In this document: positions 36,786-45,646 of the stretch, one piece after another
Position numbering within the stretch: the first letter of the stretch is position 1
Layout of the letters: each line of letters opens with the position of its first letter
Source of the DNA: Butyricimonas faecalis
Lineage (GTDB): Bacteria > Bacteroidota > Bacteroidia > Bacteroidales > Marinifilaceae
Reading direction: 5' to 3'
DNA: 64,000 bases
Assembly (NCBI RefSeq): GCF_003991565.1
Contig: NZ_CP032819.1
Location: 3,286,001 to 3,350,000 of the forward strand
Translations under genes and position numbers: made by a program
The notes under the pieces: generated by a model
What the model was told of the DNA's origin: nothing
Databases searched by the model: none
What the model saw: the letters and a program-made list of their open reading frames with translations, nothing else

Positions 36786-37850
36786 TTATTTCATGATTTT
36801 TACTTTGCCTCTGTTTCTCAGGAATTCGTAGCCTTTCACCACGATCTTGTCTCCTTGGTTCAGACCGCTTTCCACCTCGATGAAACGGTCGTCACTGATT
36901 CCGGTCGTGATAATTTTTTCCATGGCTCGGTTTTGTTCAATCGTGTAGACAATCCGGTTTCCTCCTCGACGGGAGTTAACAATGTCTTTCGGTATGACAA
37001 TAACCGAATCTTTTTGCAAAGTAATAATCTCCCCTTTTGCGAACATGCCGGGACGTAATTTCAATTCCGGATTATTGATCGTGATAAATCCGGTGTATGT
37101 GCGGGTATCCTCGTTGATGGCCGGGGATAATTGCGTTACAAGACCGGACAGGGTATCTGATTTGATGTTATAGTTGGTAACCAACACTTTCTGACCCACT
37201 TTCACCTTGTCGATCGTGTTTTCCGGCAAGGCGATTTCCATGTACATGTGGCTGTAATCCATCAATCCGACCATCGTCTCGCCCGAGGCGATCTCCACGT
37301 TCGGGGTGAAATACGGTAGGTTGACGATGGCTCCTTTGAAGGGGGCTTTGATCGTGAGTTTTGCCAGGTCTGTATATGCCGACTCCAATGCCGATTGGGC
37401 CTGTATGTAACTACTTTCAGCATTTAGTACATCTTTTTCCGTGGCACCGCCTTTTTCAAACACGGCTTTTTGGCCTTCCCACTCTTTTTTGGCGATATCA
37501 ACCTGCATCTTTTTCGTTGGCAACGATACGGTATTTTCGTGTTCCTTGTTGTTCAACTTGATAATCACGGCTCCTTCCTCGACAATGTCTCCCAGCTTGT
37601 AAGGACGCTTGGTCTTGGGATTGATCATCAGTTCGTATTTACCGTTTGTCTCGGATTTCACCTCCACCGTTTTGGCTGCTTTGGCTGTTCCGGTCGTGGT
37701 GGTCAGTTCCCGGATATCGCGTTTCCCGACTTCGGAAAGCCAGACAGGAGTGGTTGTTTCTGAAGAGGAACTCATGCGTTGCTCGTTACAAGCGTTCAAG
37801 GTGTATGCCAGTAGAAGCACCCCGATATATTTTAAAGATTTGTTGATCAT
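36786..37850 (-). CDS. RND periplasmic adaptor lipoprotein
   Basis: 354 residues; lipobox LNAC (Cys21). Lipoyl halves lie around 70-105 (YKLGDIVEEGAVIIKLNN) and 165-185 (IKAPFKGAIVNLPYF), with a coiled-coil hairpin between them and beta-barrel domains after. It is 6 bases upstream of the RND gene and 30 bases downstream of a TolC gene. It should connect the RND pair, and perhaps the ABC part, to the outer-membrane channel. Confidence 0.92.
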   Translation of the reverse strand: MINKSLKYIGVLLLAYTLNACNEQRMSSSSETTTPVWLSEVGKRDIRELTTTTGTAKAAKTVEVKSETNGKYELMINPKTKRPYKLGDIVEEGAVIIKLNNKEHENTVSLPTKKMQVDIAKKEWEGQKAVFEKGGATEKDVLNAESSYIQAQSALESAYTDLAKLTIKAPFKGAIVNLPYFTPNVEIASGETMVGLMDYSHMYMEIALPENTIDKVKVGQKVLVTNYNIKSDTLSGLVTQLSPAINEDTRTYTGFITINNPELKLRPGMFAKGEIITLQKDSVIVIPKDIVNSRRGGNRIVYTIEQNRAMEKIITTGISDDRFIEVESGLNQGDKIVVKGYEFLRNRGKVKIMK

Positions 37851-37880
37851 AGCGTTATTGTTTTATATTTTGTGTTAGGG

Positions 37881-39353
37881 TTATTTCAATAAATTCACTG
37901 GTAAATAAGAACTGTTACTCTGGTAATCCCACAGGGTTTGGATTTTCAGATCCAGTAATTTCAATTTATAGGAAATGATGGCGTCCGTCAACGCGTTTTT
38001 CGCGTCCGTCAACTGCGTCTGTTGATTCTTCAATTCCATACCGGTAAGGGTTCCGCTACGATATTTCTCGGCGTTTATGTCGTACGTGCGTTCCGCGTTC
38101 TTAACCGTTTGGCGGGCGATTTCGATTTGTCTCAATAATTTGGGTAACTCCCGACACACCTGACGAACGTTGAGTATGATGGATTTTCTTTCCTCCTCGT
38201 TACTGATCTCCGTGTTCTCGTTGGATAATTCCGAGCTGCGGATGTTTGCTTTTCTTGCACCCCAATCCCAGATAGGAACGGTCAACGTGATCCCGATCGT
38301 CTCGTTATCATCCGGTTTCGAGAAAGCTCCGTTGAACTTGTTTCCTTGTCCCATCAAGCCCACTCTGGCGGAAATGCTACCTTTGAACTTGTTGTTGTCC
38401 CTCGCTTCGATCAGGCTAAAAATGCCCTCTTCGATAGCAATTTGTTGTTGACGGATCTCCATGCGTTGTGTCAAGGCATATTTGACCGCTTGATTCACAT
38501 CCACGTGAACCGAATCAATCTGGATGTCAGGTAAGATGCTGATATCTATATCCAAGGGTAAACCCAAAGTTTGCTTGAACTGATCTTTGGTATTCTCGTA
38601 ACTCGTTTCCGTGTCGGCGAGAGAATTCTCGTTCGTGGCCAAGGTTACTTCTGCCTGGAATAATTCTTCCGGGGGGATTAATCCTTGGTCTACCTTATTC
38701 TTGATGATTTCGTAATTTTGTTTTTGGCTCTGGAAAGCTTCCCGGGCCGTGACCAACCTTTTATAAGACTGGTAAACGCTATAAAATGCCGAAGTCACGT
38801 TTTTCTCGATGTTCAGTTGGGCCAAAGCGTATTGTATCTTTGCTTTTTCAAGGTTGAATTCCAACCTTTTCAATTGCATCTTGGTCTTGTTATAAGTAAA
38901 GATCGGTTGTTCTAAATTCAAGCTGAGGTTATTTGAAAAAGAGGTACTCTTGGCCCCGAAAGATTGGTTGTCATCATCCTGCCAATTGAACGAGTTACTG
39001 AGCGTGATCGTTCCGTCCGTCCACTTGATCGGTTGACTGATCCTGAAATCCAGTCCGGAACTCATGGATTTTCGGGTATACCATTGCGTGTTGTACTCGT
39101 CGAACGATGTACTTCTGGTATATTGAAACGGGTTCAGGTTCAAACTGAACTGCGACTTTAACGACGCTTTCTGTTGGATAAGAGCTAGTTCACTTTGTTC
39201 CAGGCTCATTTTACTTTGAATGATGGAAGGACTTTGTTGATAAGCGATCTCCAGAGCCTTTTCCAACGTCAAAAATTCCTGAGCAAACGTTGATCCGGAA
39301 CAAAGCATGAGTATTCCCGAAATAATCAACGAAATTGACGCGATCTTTTTCAT
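37881..39353 (-). CDS. TolC-family outer-membrane efflux protein
   Basis: 490 residues with signal peptide (cleaved near GSTFAQ, residue 25) and two outer-membrane efflux protein repeats rich in heptad coiled coils: LTLEKALEIAYQQSPSI at the start, YDINAEKYRSGTLTGMELKNQ near the end. The gene lies between the permease/peptidase-like fusion and the adaptor. It is the only outer-membrane channel in this operon. Confidence 0.93.
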   Translation of the reverse strand: MKKIASISLIISGILMLCSGSTFAQEFLTLEKALEIAYQQSPSIIQSKMSLEQSELALIQQKASLKSQFSLNLNPFQYTRSTSFDEYNTQWYTRKSMSSGLDFRISQPIKWTDGTITLSNSFNWQDDDNQSFGAKSTSFSNNLSLNLEQPIFTYNKTKMQLKRLEFNLEKAKIQYALAQLNIEKNVTSAFYSVYQSYKRLVTAREAFQSQKQNYEIIKNKVDQGLIPPEELFQAEVTLATNENSLADTETSYENTKDQFKQTLGLPLDIDISILPDIQIDSVHVDVNQAVKYALTQRMEIRQQQIAIEEGIFSLIEARDNNKFKGSISARVGLMGQGNKFNGAFSKPDDNETIGITLTVPIWDWGARKANIRSSELSNENTEISNEEERKSIILNVRQVCRELPKLLRQIEIARQTVKNAERTYDINAEKYRSGTLTGMELKNQQTQLTDAKNALTDAIISYKLKLLDLKIQTLWDYQSNSSYLPVNLLK

Positions 39354-39369
39354 AATATGTTGTTGTTAT

Positions 39370-42300
39370 TTATTTGTTATTGTTCGTGTAAACCCACTTT
39401 ACGGCGTCAGCAAAAATGATTTGATTTGACTCCGATCCCTTGTCACTTAAGGTGATCTTGGCTTCTCCTTGCGAGAAATAGAAAGATCCCAACGTCATCC
39501 ATCCCTGTCGTCCCCGTCCAGTTTCAACGGATATCTCTTCTTCCCCGTCATCGTGTTTTACCGTGTAGTATTGTGTTTTTTTCTCTTCTCCTCCTCGCCG
39601 TCTCCATCCCATCATCGGGAGTTCTGAGGTGTACACGAATACTTCGTAAAAGCCCGGAATTTGTATCTGGGTAGTCCATTCGGCCTTGTTACTTCCGCTT
39701 CCGGATTTTTTATACATGGCACTATTGATATAATCCCCGTAATAATTGGGGCCTATCGTGGCTGTCCATCTGCTGGGCGGCATCCAGAAATTCAAGTGCT
39801 TGTATTTATCTTCACTCTCTTTTTTAAACAAAGATTGCAGTTTGTTTTTTTGATTGGATTCAATGATTCGGAATCCGGGATCTTCATTATCCACCGTAAT
39901 CTCTTTCGGATTGAATGTGAACAAGGCGGCATCCGTGTCGAAAATTCCTGTTGTCGAATCCGTGGTCGTGGTGGTCACTTTTGCAAAGCTGTGCATGATC
40001 GAACTGGGCAGATTCTGCGAGATATTCGTGTTAATTGTGAGGCTGCTCGGACGTTCGTCACACAAAATGCGAATTTCTTTGTACTTCTGAGGTTCTATGA
40101 TGTAATTTTTCGCCGGCTTTTCTTCCATTTGTGCTGCCCGTCCTCTTCTCCCTCGCGGACCTCCGGGGAACATGCCTCCTCCTTCCTCGATGTTGACAGA
40201 GATAATTCCCTCCACCTTCGTGGGATTGTAAATTTTAAACTTCACGATGTATTTCGTGTAGTCCCCGATTTCTATCTGGTCGGCATCAATGCCTTTTACG
40301 ATGAATCGAGGTGTACTGTTGATCGTGTACCAACTCGGGATGAAATCCATCAAATTGAAATGGTATTTGCGGATAAATTCACTATTCAGGCGGGTAAAAT
40401 TGATCTCTTGGAACGGGTATCTTTTCATGAAATCTGCCATAAAACTCTTGAATTCATTGGCCGAGAGGCGAGAATTAATGTAGTTTCTCAGATAAATACC
40501 TTTCAGTTTCATCATTTCGTAGAACACCTCTGTTGAAAGCGTGTTGTCAAGCACGGCTTGTTCAAAACTTCTTCCGTTCAAGTAAGCGGCTGCCCGCTGG
40601 TCATCACCCATTCCACTGAACATGCGGAAAAAGTGTCGGCCTTGCGAACTTTCCTCCTGTTTCAGCATCGTGTTCATCACGATGTCGATGATCGGGAAAT
40701 TCTGGGAATAGATAGAGCCGGCGTAATTGAAATACATGGATGACACGTCGTACTTGTTCAACTTGGACGTCCCGGACCATTCTCTCGAAAACATGTTCAC
40801 GAAAGTATTCCCCTCTGATTGGTACGTTTCTTCCGAGAGAAGTACGCGACGGACAAAATCCCGTACCACGTTCATCTCTACGTCGATATCTTCCATGCCT
40901 CCCCCGCGAGGATCATTACGTCCCCATTCGGCCATTCTTTTTTTAGCGAATTTGAAATTACTGCTGGGTAGGGTAGTGGCAAATTCCGGAAGGAAAACCA
41001 TCTCCGGTTGCGTTTGTTCGCTATTCCCTTTCCAGTTGCGCACGTAACCCGCGTAGGAAATGGGCGTTTCCACCATGATGAATTTTGAGTACGGGTATTT
41101 GCGCCCTTTTCTCAATTCGTATTCGGACTTCACATCTTGAAGGAGTCCGGCTAACGTGTCCGGCATGTTGGGAAATATTTCGGAATAGAAATCATGTCCC
41201 TTGAAATTGTATAATTCGATCTGCACGGAATCAACCAGGATACTCTTCTTCTCGTAGTCTCCGATAGCTAAACTGATGCCGGACAATTGCTCGTTATTTT
41301 GGAATAGGGTCGTGTCCCCCGATTGGGAAGGCATCCCCTGTGAAAGAATCGTTCGGTTGTCAGGATGAATCACTTTTAGCGTGTAATTCGAGAAATTCTT
41401 CCGGATATTATAAGGAGCTTCCGGATTTACCGGGGGAAAAGTAGAGGGATACCACAGGCATTCTGGGGTCAGCAGGGTAAATTGGTCCTGCACGAAAGCG
41501 TATCTTTTCCCGAAGCGGAGAATACTGCTTCCGGTTTGCGTGTCGTAATATTCTTCGTCCGTGATGTCCAGGTAGCAAATGTTCTCGTCGATGGAACCGT
41601 TGTATGCGATGTCCAGTTCAAGACTTTCGTACGGGCGGAGTTTGTGTTCTACGATAATAACTTGCGCGTCTCTTTCGTAGGGAACATCTTCTCCTTGTCG
41701 GGTTATTTTTTCAACTTGTAGAGAAGGATTTAAGTAGAACACGATCTTGTCAATCTCCTGATGATTCCGGTTTTGGACTTTTACATGTGAACTTACCGTG
41801 ATCGTGTTGTTGTTCTGGGAGAATATAATTTCTTGGTTTAACAAGTGAGCCTTGTCAAAGTTACTGTATTTTTTATACCTTTCAGAGTATAGTTTGCGTT
41901 GATTGTCAATGTGGTCAAAACGGGCGTAGTACATGAAACCGCAGCCGATCCCGATGATCAGGATAATACATCCCAGGGCATTCAGCAAGATATTTTTCTT
42001 GGGATGCAGCGGTAAACGGTTGACCATGGCAATGGTAAACGTGAGCAAGCCCATTCCCAAGAACAGGAATGTAAACCGCTGGATAAGATAGGGGAGCAAA
42101 TTCGTGTGTCCCAGCACGTCGGAAAACATATTCGGCACCGTGAGGGCGAAGAAGTCAAATGCCCCGTGCTCTGCGTTGCCGAGATAAAATAAGGTTACCC
42201 CGATAAATCCCAGCATGATGACGAACGTCACCGCCTGATTGCGAATGAAACTCATGACCACGAACGATAATCCCAGCACGAAAATCAGAGACGGGATCGA

Positions 42301-42756
42301 TAACGTGAGCAGGTAGAAGAAATAGGGGAACAGGGCAAACGGGGATTCACTTGCGAATACGTGAATGAAACCAGCGATGAGTAAAGCGACAATGTTCAAC
42401 GATACAAACACCTTCATGATCCCCCAGGTTTTCCCGACAATGTAATCCGCGTTACTCATCGGTCGTACGTAAATCACCTCGGCCGTATCTAACTTCTTGT
42501 CTCGCTTTAAAAAACTCCCTGCCAGGAATATGGCAATGACAGATTGTGCGATATTGAAAAGATAGATATTGACAAACGGGATGGAAGACGGCATGGCGAC
42601 CATGACCCATTCGAACCACCCTAGGTTTGACTGTGTACCCATGTGAAAAAATACAATCACTAAAAGGGATAAGATTGCGAATATACGAAATAGCCAGCTT
42701 CTCCGCAGGAGCTTGGTCTCGTATCTCGATATGGTGCTGATGTTGTGAATATTCAT
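39370..42756 (-). CDS. ABC-2 permease fused to M1-peptidase-like and golvesin-like domains
   Basis: 1128 residues. About 1-290 form an ABC-2-type permease with six to seven helices. About 290-800 follow in the periplasm and look like an M1 aminopeptidase: an N-terminal saddle-like part and GRKYPYSKFIMVETPISYAGY-type segment that normally precedes the active site. The zinc motif HExxH is absent; that region reads VNMFSREWSG. A Gly/Arg-rich insertion (GGPRGRRGR) lies near 880. The end (about 985-1128) has GFYEVFVYTSELP, YYTVKHDDGEEEISV, GWMTLGSFYF and ADAVKWVY, the pattern of golvesin/Xly carbohydrate-binding-like domains. M1-like ABC permeases are known in Bacteroidetes; the missing catalytic residues suggest a binding role. 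Confidence 0.8.
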   Translation of the reverse strand: MNIHNISTISRYETKLLRRSWLFRIFAILSLLVIVFFHMGTQSNLGWFEWVMVAMPSSIPFVNIYLFNIAQSVIAIFLAGSFLKRDKKLDTAEVIYVRPMSNADYIVGKTWGIMKVFVSLNIVALLIAGFIHVFASESPFALFPYFFYLLTLSIPSLIFVLGLSFVVMSFIRNQAVTFVIMLGFIGVTLFYLGNAEHGAFDFFALTVPNMFSDVLGHTNLLPYLIQRFTFLFLGMGLLTFTIAMVNRLPLHPKKNILLNALGCIILIIGIGCGFMYYARFDHIDNQRKLYSERYKKYSNFDKAHLLNQEIIFSQNNNTITVSSHVKVQNRNHQEIDKIVFYLNPSLQVEKITRQGEDVPYERDAQVIIVEHKLRPYESLELDIAYNGSIDENICYLDITDEEYYDTQTGSSILRFGKRYAFVQDQFTLLTPECLWYPSTFPPVNPEAPYNIRKNFSNYTLKVIHPDNRTILSQGMPSQSGDTTLFQNNEQLSGISLAIGDYEKKSILVDSVQIELYNFKGHDFYSEIFPNMPDTLAGLLQDVKSEYELRKGRKYPYSKFIMVETPISYAGYVRNWKGNSEQTQPEMVFLPEFATTLPSSNFKFAKKRMAEWGRNDPRGGGMEDIDVEMNVVRDFVRRVLLSEETYQSEGNTFVNMFSREWSGTSKLNKYDVSSMYFNYAGSIYSQNFPIIDIVMNTMLKQEESSQGRHFFRMFSGMGDDQRAAAYLNGRSFEQAVLDNTLSTEVFYEMMKLKGIYLRNYINSRLSANEFKSFMADFMKRYPFQEINFTRLNSEFIRKYHFNLMDFIPSWYTINSTPRFIVKGIDADQIEIGDYTKYIVKFKIYNPTKVEGIISVNIEEGGGMFPGGPRGRRGRAAQMEEKPAKNYIIEPQKYKEIRILCDERPSSLTINTNISQNLPSSIMHSFAKVTTTTTDSTTGIFDTDAALFTFNPKEITVDNEDPGFRIIESNQKNKLQSLFKKESEDKYKHLNFWMPPSRWTATIGPNYYGDYINSAMYKKSGSGSNKAEWTTQIQIPGFYEVFVYTSELPMMGWRRRGGEEKKTQYYTVKHDDGEEEISVETGRGRQGWMTLGSFYFSQGEAKITLSDKGSESNQIIFADAVKWVYTNNNK

Positions 42757-42775
42757 CGCTGGTTTCTTCTATAAT

Positions 42776-43705
42776 TTACTGGAATAATTCGTTTTCTTTG
42801 ATGGCTTCAACCTGCATGTTCATCTTGTCTTTCAACAAGTAGTCCATGTAGTAAACGTAGGCATGTTCGAGATTCGGTTCGATGGCTTTATGCGAATAAC
42901 CGTCGATGCCGTCGGCTACCACCTGAATCTCCATTCCGCCGTCCGTCGGTATGGTTGAAATAATCGGGTATTTATCTTTGATCTCCTCGTACTCCAGGTC
43001 GGTTACGAAAATTTCCCATACTTTCCCGCGAGCCAGGTTGATCATCTCGTCCGGGGAACCTTCAAATTTCAGTTCTCCGCGGTTCAACAGGGCCAGTTTT
43101 TTACAAGTACTTGAAATATCTCCCACGATATGGGTGGAGAGGATGATAATGGAATCCTTGTCGCTGATGTCAGACAGGATATTACGGAATCGGATTCTCT
43201 CCTCCGGGTCCAACCCGGTGGTCGGCTCGTCCACGATAATCACTTTCGGGTTGCCGATGATGGCTTGTGCAATCCCAAGTCTTCGTTTCATACCCCCGGA
43301 TAATCGGTTGGCCCAACGGTCGCGAACTTCAAACAAACCAACTTTGCGTAGCATCTCGTCTACCACTTCGGCCCGGTGTTGTTTGCCCTTGACCCCGGCA
43401 AGCCCGGCACCATAATCGAGGAATTCCCACGTTTTCAGCTTCTCGAAAAAACGGAAATCCTGTGGCAGGTAGCCCAACAGGGAGCGAATCGCTTTCCGGT
43501 CCTTGGCGATATCGTAATCGTCGAAATAGATAGTTCCCGACGTGCAACTCTGCAATAGAGTCATAATCCTCATGAGGGAGGTCTTGCCTGCTCCGTTCGG
43601 CCCCAACAGACCGAACATTCCCGGTTCGATTTCCAAATTCAAGTCTTTCAAGGCTTTTTTACCTCCCGGGTAGACTTTATTCAGATTTACAATTTTTATA
43701 CGCAT
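42776..43705 (-). CDS. ABC transporter ATP-binding protein
   Basis: 309 residues. The start reads MRIKIVNLNKVYPGGKKAL, with Walker A GPNGAGKTSL near 35-42, the signature RLSGGMKRRLGIAQ near 138-150, Walker B VIIVDEPTTGLD near 158-169, and the H-loop STHIVGDI near 195. The C-terminal 80 residues resemble the tail of the fused ATPase in the same operon. It is the first gene of the operon and pairs with the permease fusion 19 bases downstream. A promoter is expected in the 242-base gap before it, where only a weak TAGATTTA is seen. Confidence 0.93.
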   Translation of the reverse strand: MRIKIVNLNKVYPGGKKALKDLNLEIEPGMFGLLGPNGAGKTSLMRIMTLLQSCTSGTIYFDDYDIAKDRKAIRSLLGYLPQDFRFFEKLKTWEFLDYGAGLAGVKGKQHRAEVVDEMLRKVGLFEVRDRWANRLSGGMKRRLGIAQAIIGNPKVIIVDEPTTGLDPEERIRFRNILSDISDKDSIIILSTHIVGDISSTCKKLALLNRGELKFEGSPDEMINLARGKVWEIFVTDLEYEEIKDKYPIISTIPTDGGMEIQVVADGIDGYSHKAIEPNLEHAYVYYMDYLLKDKMNMQVEAIKENELFQ

Positions 43706-43947
43706 AACGCTAATATTTTAAGTTGGTATAAATCTAAGCATAATAAGGCAGAATATATGTTAATAAAATGTGAAATATCTTATATGTATAAGACACGTTT
43801 TACTTAAAAAGGTTTATTATTTTAACAAAACATTAACACAATCGGGCTGTAAAGGCTAAAAGTCGTAAAGATCACAAAATTCGTGAGGTCTATAAAGCGA
43901 TGAGGGCTTTCAGACATGATCTCCTTCGCGAACTTTTTCACACTCCG

Positions 43948-44664
43948 TTAAGAAAAAATTTCCCGGATGACCCGGATGCTTTTCGTGTTAAAATCCAAGT
44001 TCAGGTGGAACCCGAGGAAAAGCAGGGCTATGTCGAGTAAAATCTTGCGTCCCTGTTGATTGAGCGGGATGTCTTTCAATTCTTGCAACTGACACGTGCA
44101 AAGGGCGTGGATGGCCTTGGCTGCATGTGGGCCGGTATGGTAACTTCCCGGGGAACTCGCGGGGTAAAAACATCCGTCGTTGATGTTGAACACGCGGTCG
44201 GGGCGATACGTGCTGTTGTCTATGCTAAAACCGAGTAGTTTGCTCAGCCGGAACAGAAACAGCAAATTGAAATTGGCAACATCATCCCGCGTGAAATTCA
44301 GGTATTCCACGGAAGTTTTAATGTACTCGTACAGATCGGGGTTCGGGTTGGAATCCCGTAACACGAGATTTAATATTTCACCCCATAACAGGGCAATATT
44401 CATCTTGTACACGTCGAAATAGATGGCCGATGTGTTCACGAGCGGGGAGAGCGATTTCAGCTTGTGGAGACCGCCCCTTTCATTCGGGATGAACTCGATT
44501 TCCACGATTTGCATACACTGGGCGGACGTGTTCGCCTTGCGCTTGAACAAGGCCAACGGGGTGATCATTTGCATGTACCCCCTTTCCTCCGAATAGACGT
44601 GTAGAATTTGTTGCTGCTCGGAATGAGGTATACTTTTCAATATGATGGCCTTTATCGTGTGCAT
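43948..44664 (-). CDS. recO: DNA repair protein RecO
   Basis: Recombination mediator that loads RecA at gaps together with RecR. From MHTIKAIILKSIPHSEQQQI the product has 238 residues: an N-terminal OB fold (1-80; EERGYMQMITPL) and a helical C-terminal domain containing CTCQLQ where other RecO proteins bind zinc; a full zinc site is not evident. An earlier ATG at 44694 lies inside rdgB and would add ten residues. It begins 5 bases after the rdgB stop. Confidence 0.9.
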   Translation of the reverse strand: MHTIKAIILKSIPHSEQQQILHVYSEERGYMQMITPLALFKRKANTSAQCMQIVEIEFIPNERGGLHKLKSLSPLVNTSAIYFDVYKMNIALLWGEILNLVLRDSNPNPDLYEYIKTSVEYLNFTRDDVANFNLLFLFRLSKLLGFSIDNSTYRPDRVFNINDGCFYPASSPGSYHTGPHAAKAIHALCTCQLQELKDIPLNQQGRKILLDIALLFLGFHLNLDFNTKSIRVIREIFS

Positions 44665-44669
44665 GTTTT

Positions 44670-45245
44670 TTACAAGTCGTTTAAAAAACGGCATAATTCC
44701 CGGACGGCTCGTCCCCGGTGACTGATCTTGTTTTTCTCGTGCAGGGGCATTTCGGCAAAGCTTTCCTGGAAACCTTCGGGCCGGAAAATCGGATCGTAAC
44801 CGAATCCCTCGCTGCCGTGCTTACTCGTGAGGATTTCCCCGTTGACGATGCCTTCAAACAGGTATTCCTTTTCCCCGAGAATTAGAGCGATAACCGTTCT
44901 GAAACGAGCTTGACGCTCCGATATATGTTGCATCTCCTGTAAAACCTTTTTCATGTTGGCTTCCGAATCGTGGGCGTTGCCCGCGTAGCGTGCGGAATAG
45001 ACACCGGGAGCGTTGTTCAAGGCTTTTATTTCCAAGCCTGTATCGTCCGCGAAACAATCCAGACCATATTTCTCGTGGATATACCGGGCTTTTTGAAGGG
45101 CATTGCCTTCGAGCGTGTCCTGTTCCTCGGGAATATCCTCGTGGCATTGAATCTCTTTCAGGGAAACGATCTCGTGCCGGGAACCCAACATCTCTTTTAT
45201 CTCTTCCAACTTGTGGGCATTGTTGGTTGCAAAAACTAATTTCAT
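44670..45245 (-). CDS. rdgB: dITP/XTP pyrophosphatase (RdgB/HAM1 family)
   Basis: Removes non-canonical purine NTPs such as dITP and XTP. The start [16 protein letters not shown] is the family opening (T/S-x-N-x-x-K) and sets the start at 45245; an upstream ATG at 45272 adds nine residues that do not fit. Further motifs are [16 protein letters not shown] and [10 protein letters not shown], with SHRGRA near the C-terminus. The length is 191 residues, normal for the family. Confidence 0.95.
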   Translation of the reverse strand: MKLVFATNNAHKLEEIKEMLGSRHEIVSLKEIQCHEDIPEEQDTLEGNALQKARYIHEKYGLDCFADDTGLEIKALNNAPGVYSARYAGNAHDSEANMKKVLQEMQHISERQARFRTVIALILGEKEYLFEGIVNGEILTSKHGSEGFGYDPIFRPEGFQESFAEMPLHEKNKISHRGRAVRELCRFLNDL

Positions 45246-45351
45246 GGCCGATAATAATTTTATACGTGGCAAAGGTAATGAAATCGGGGGTAGAAGCTAA
45301 CGTTTATCCCTGGAAATACCGTGAAATGTGAAAAAATCATGATCACCAGAT

Positions 45352-45492
45352 GATTACTACCGGACCACTACCATGTAAAGCGCTATTAGAACGCTATTAG
45401 AACGCTATTAAAACGCTATACGGAATAGCGTTTTATAAGTGCTTTAAAAGTAGAGTAAGAGCGAGATTTTCGCTAGTGATCCGGTAGTAATA
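45352..45492. repeat. 141-bp intergenic element with near-perfect 18-bp terminal inverted repeats
   Basis: The ends GATTACTACCGGACCACT (45352-45369) and AGTGATCCGGTAGTAATA (45475-45492) are reverse complements with two differences. The interior holds the tandem repeat and hairpin listed separately. In size and end structure it matches the 143-bp element at 3851, but the sequences are unrelated. It lies between the divergent rdgB and rsgA. Confidence 0.6.
45381..45434. repeat. 11-bp tandem repeat ending in a hairpin
   Basis: CGCTATTAGAA is repeated twice exactly, followed by CGCTATTAAAA and a partial copy. The last copy forms a perfect 10-base stem, AAAACGCTAT / ATAGCGTTTT (45410-45419 with 45425-45434), around ACGGA. 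It could serve as a terminator, although no gene ends here. Confidence 0.7.
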
Positions 45493-45603
45493 CCGAATGA
45501 CTCATCCAGTGAGGATAGACAAGGGGCTGTCGTGGGTAGGACAATTTATAAGCCTTGATATTATAATTTTCCTCGCTCCGTATGGGAAGAAAATTATATC
45601 GTG

Positions 45604-45611
45604 TATATTTG
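45604..45611 (+). promoter_or_regulatory. -7 promoter element for rsgA
   Basis: Reads TATATTTG, 35 bases upstream of the rsgA start codon. Confidence 0.6.
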
Positions 45612-45646
45612 CATTCAAGTAAAACAGAAACCATTAAATTGATCGT

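Noticed and set aside
39661..40536. 291-codon plus-strand frame opposite the permease/peptidase-like fusion
   Set aside because: Antisense shadow of a gene with clear domain structure; no start signal or promoter.
45381..45434. Short tandem repeats as a possible CRISPR array
   Set aside because: The 11-base units are contiguous, without spacers, and no cas gene is in the window.
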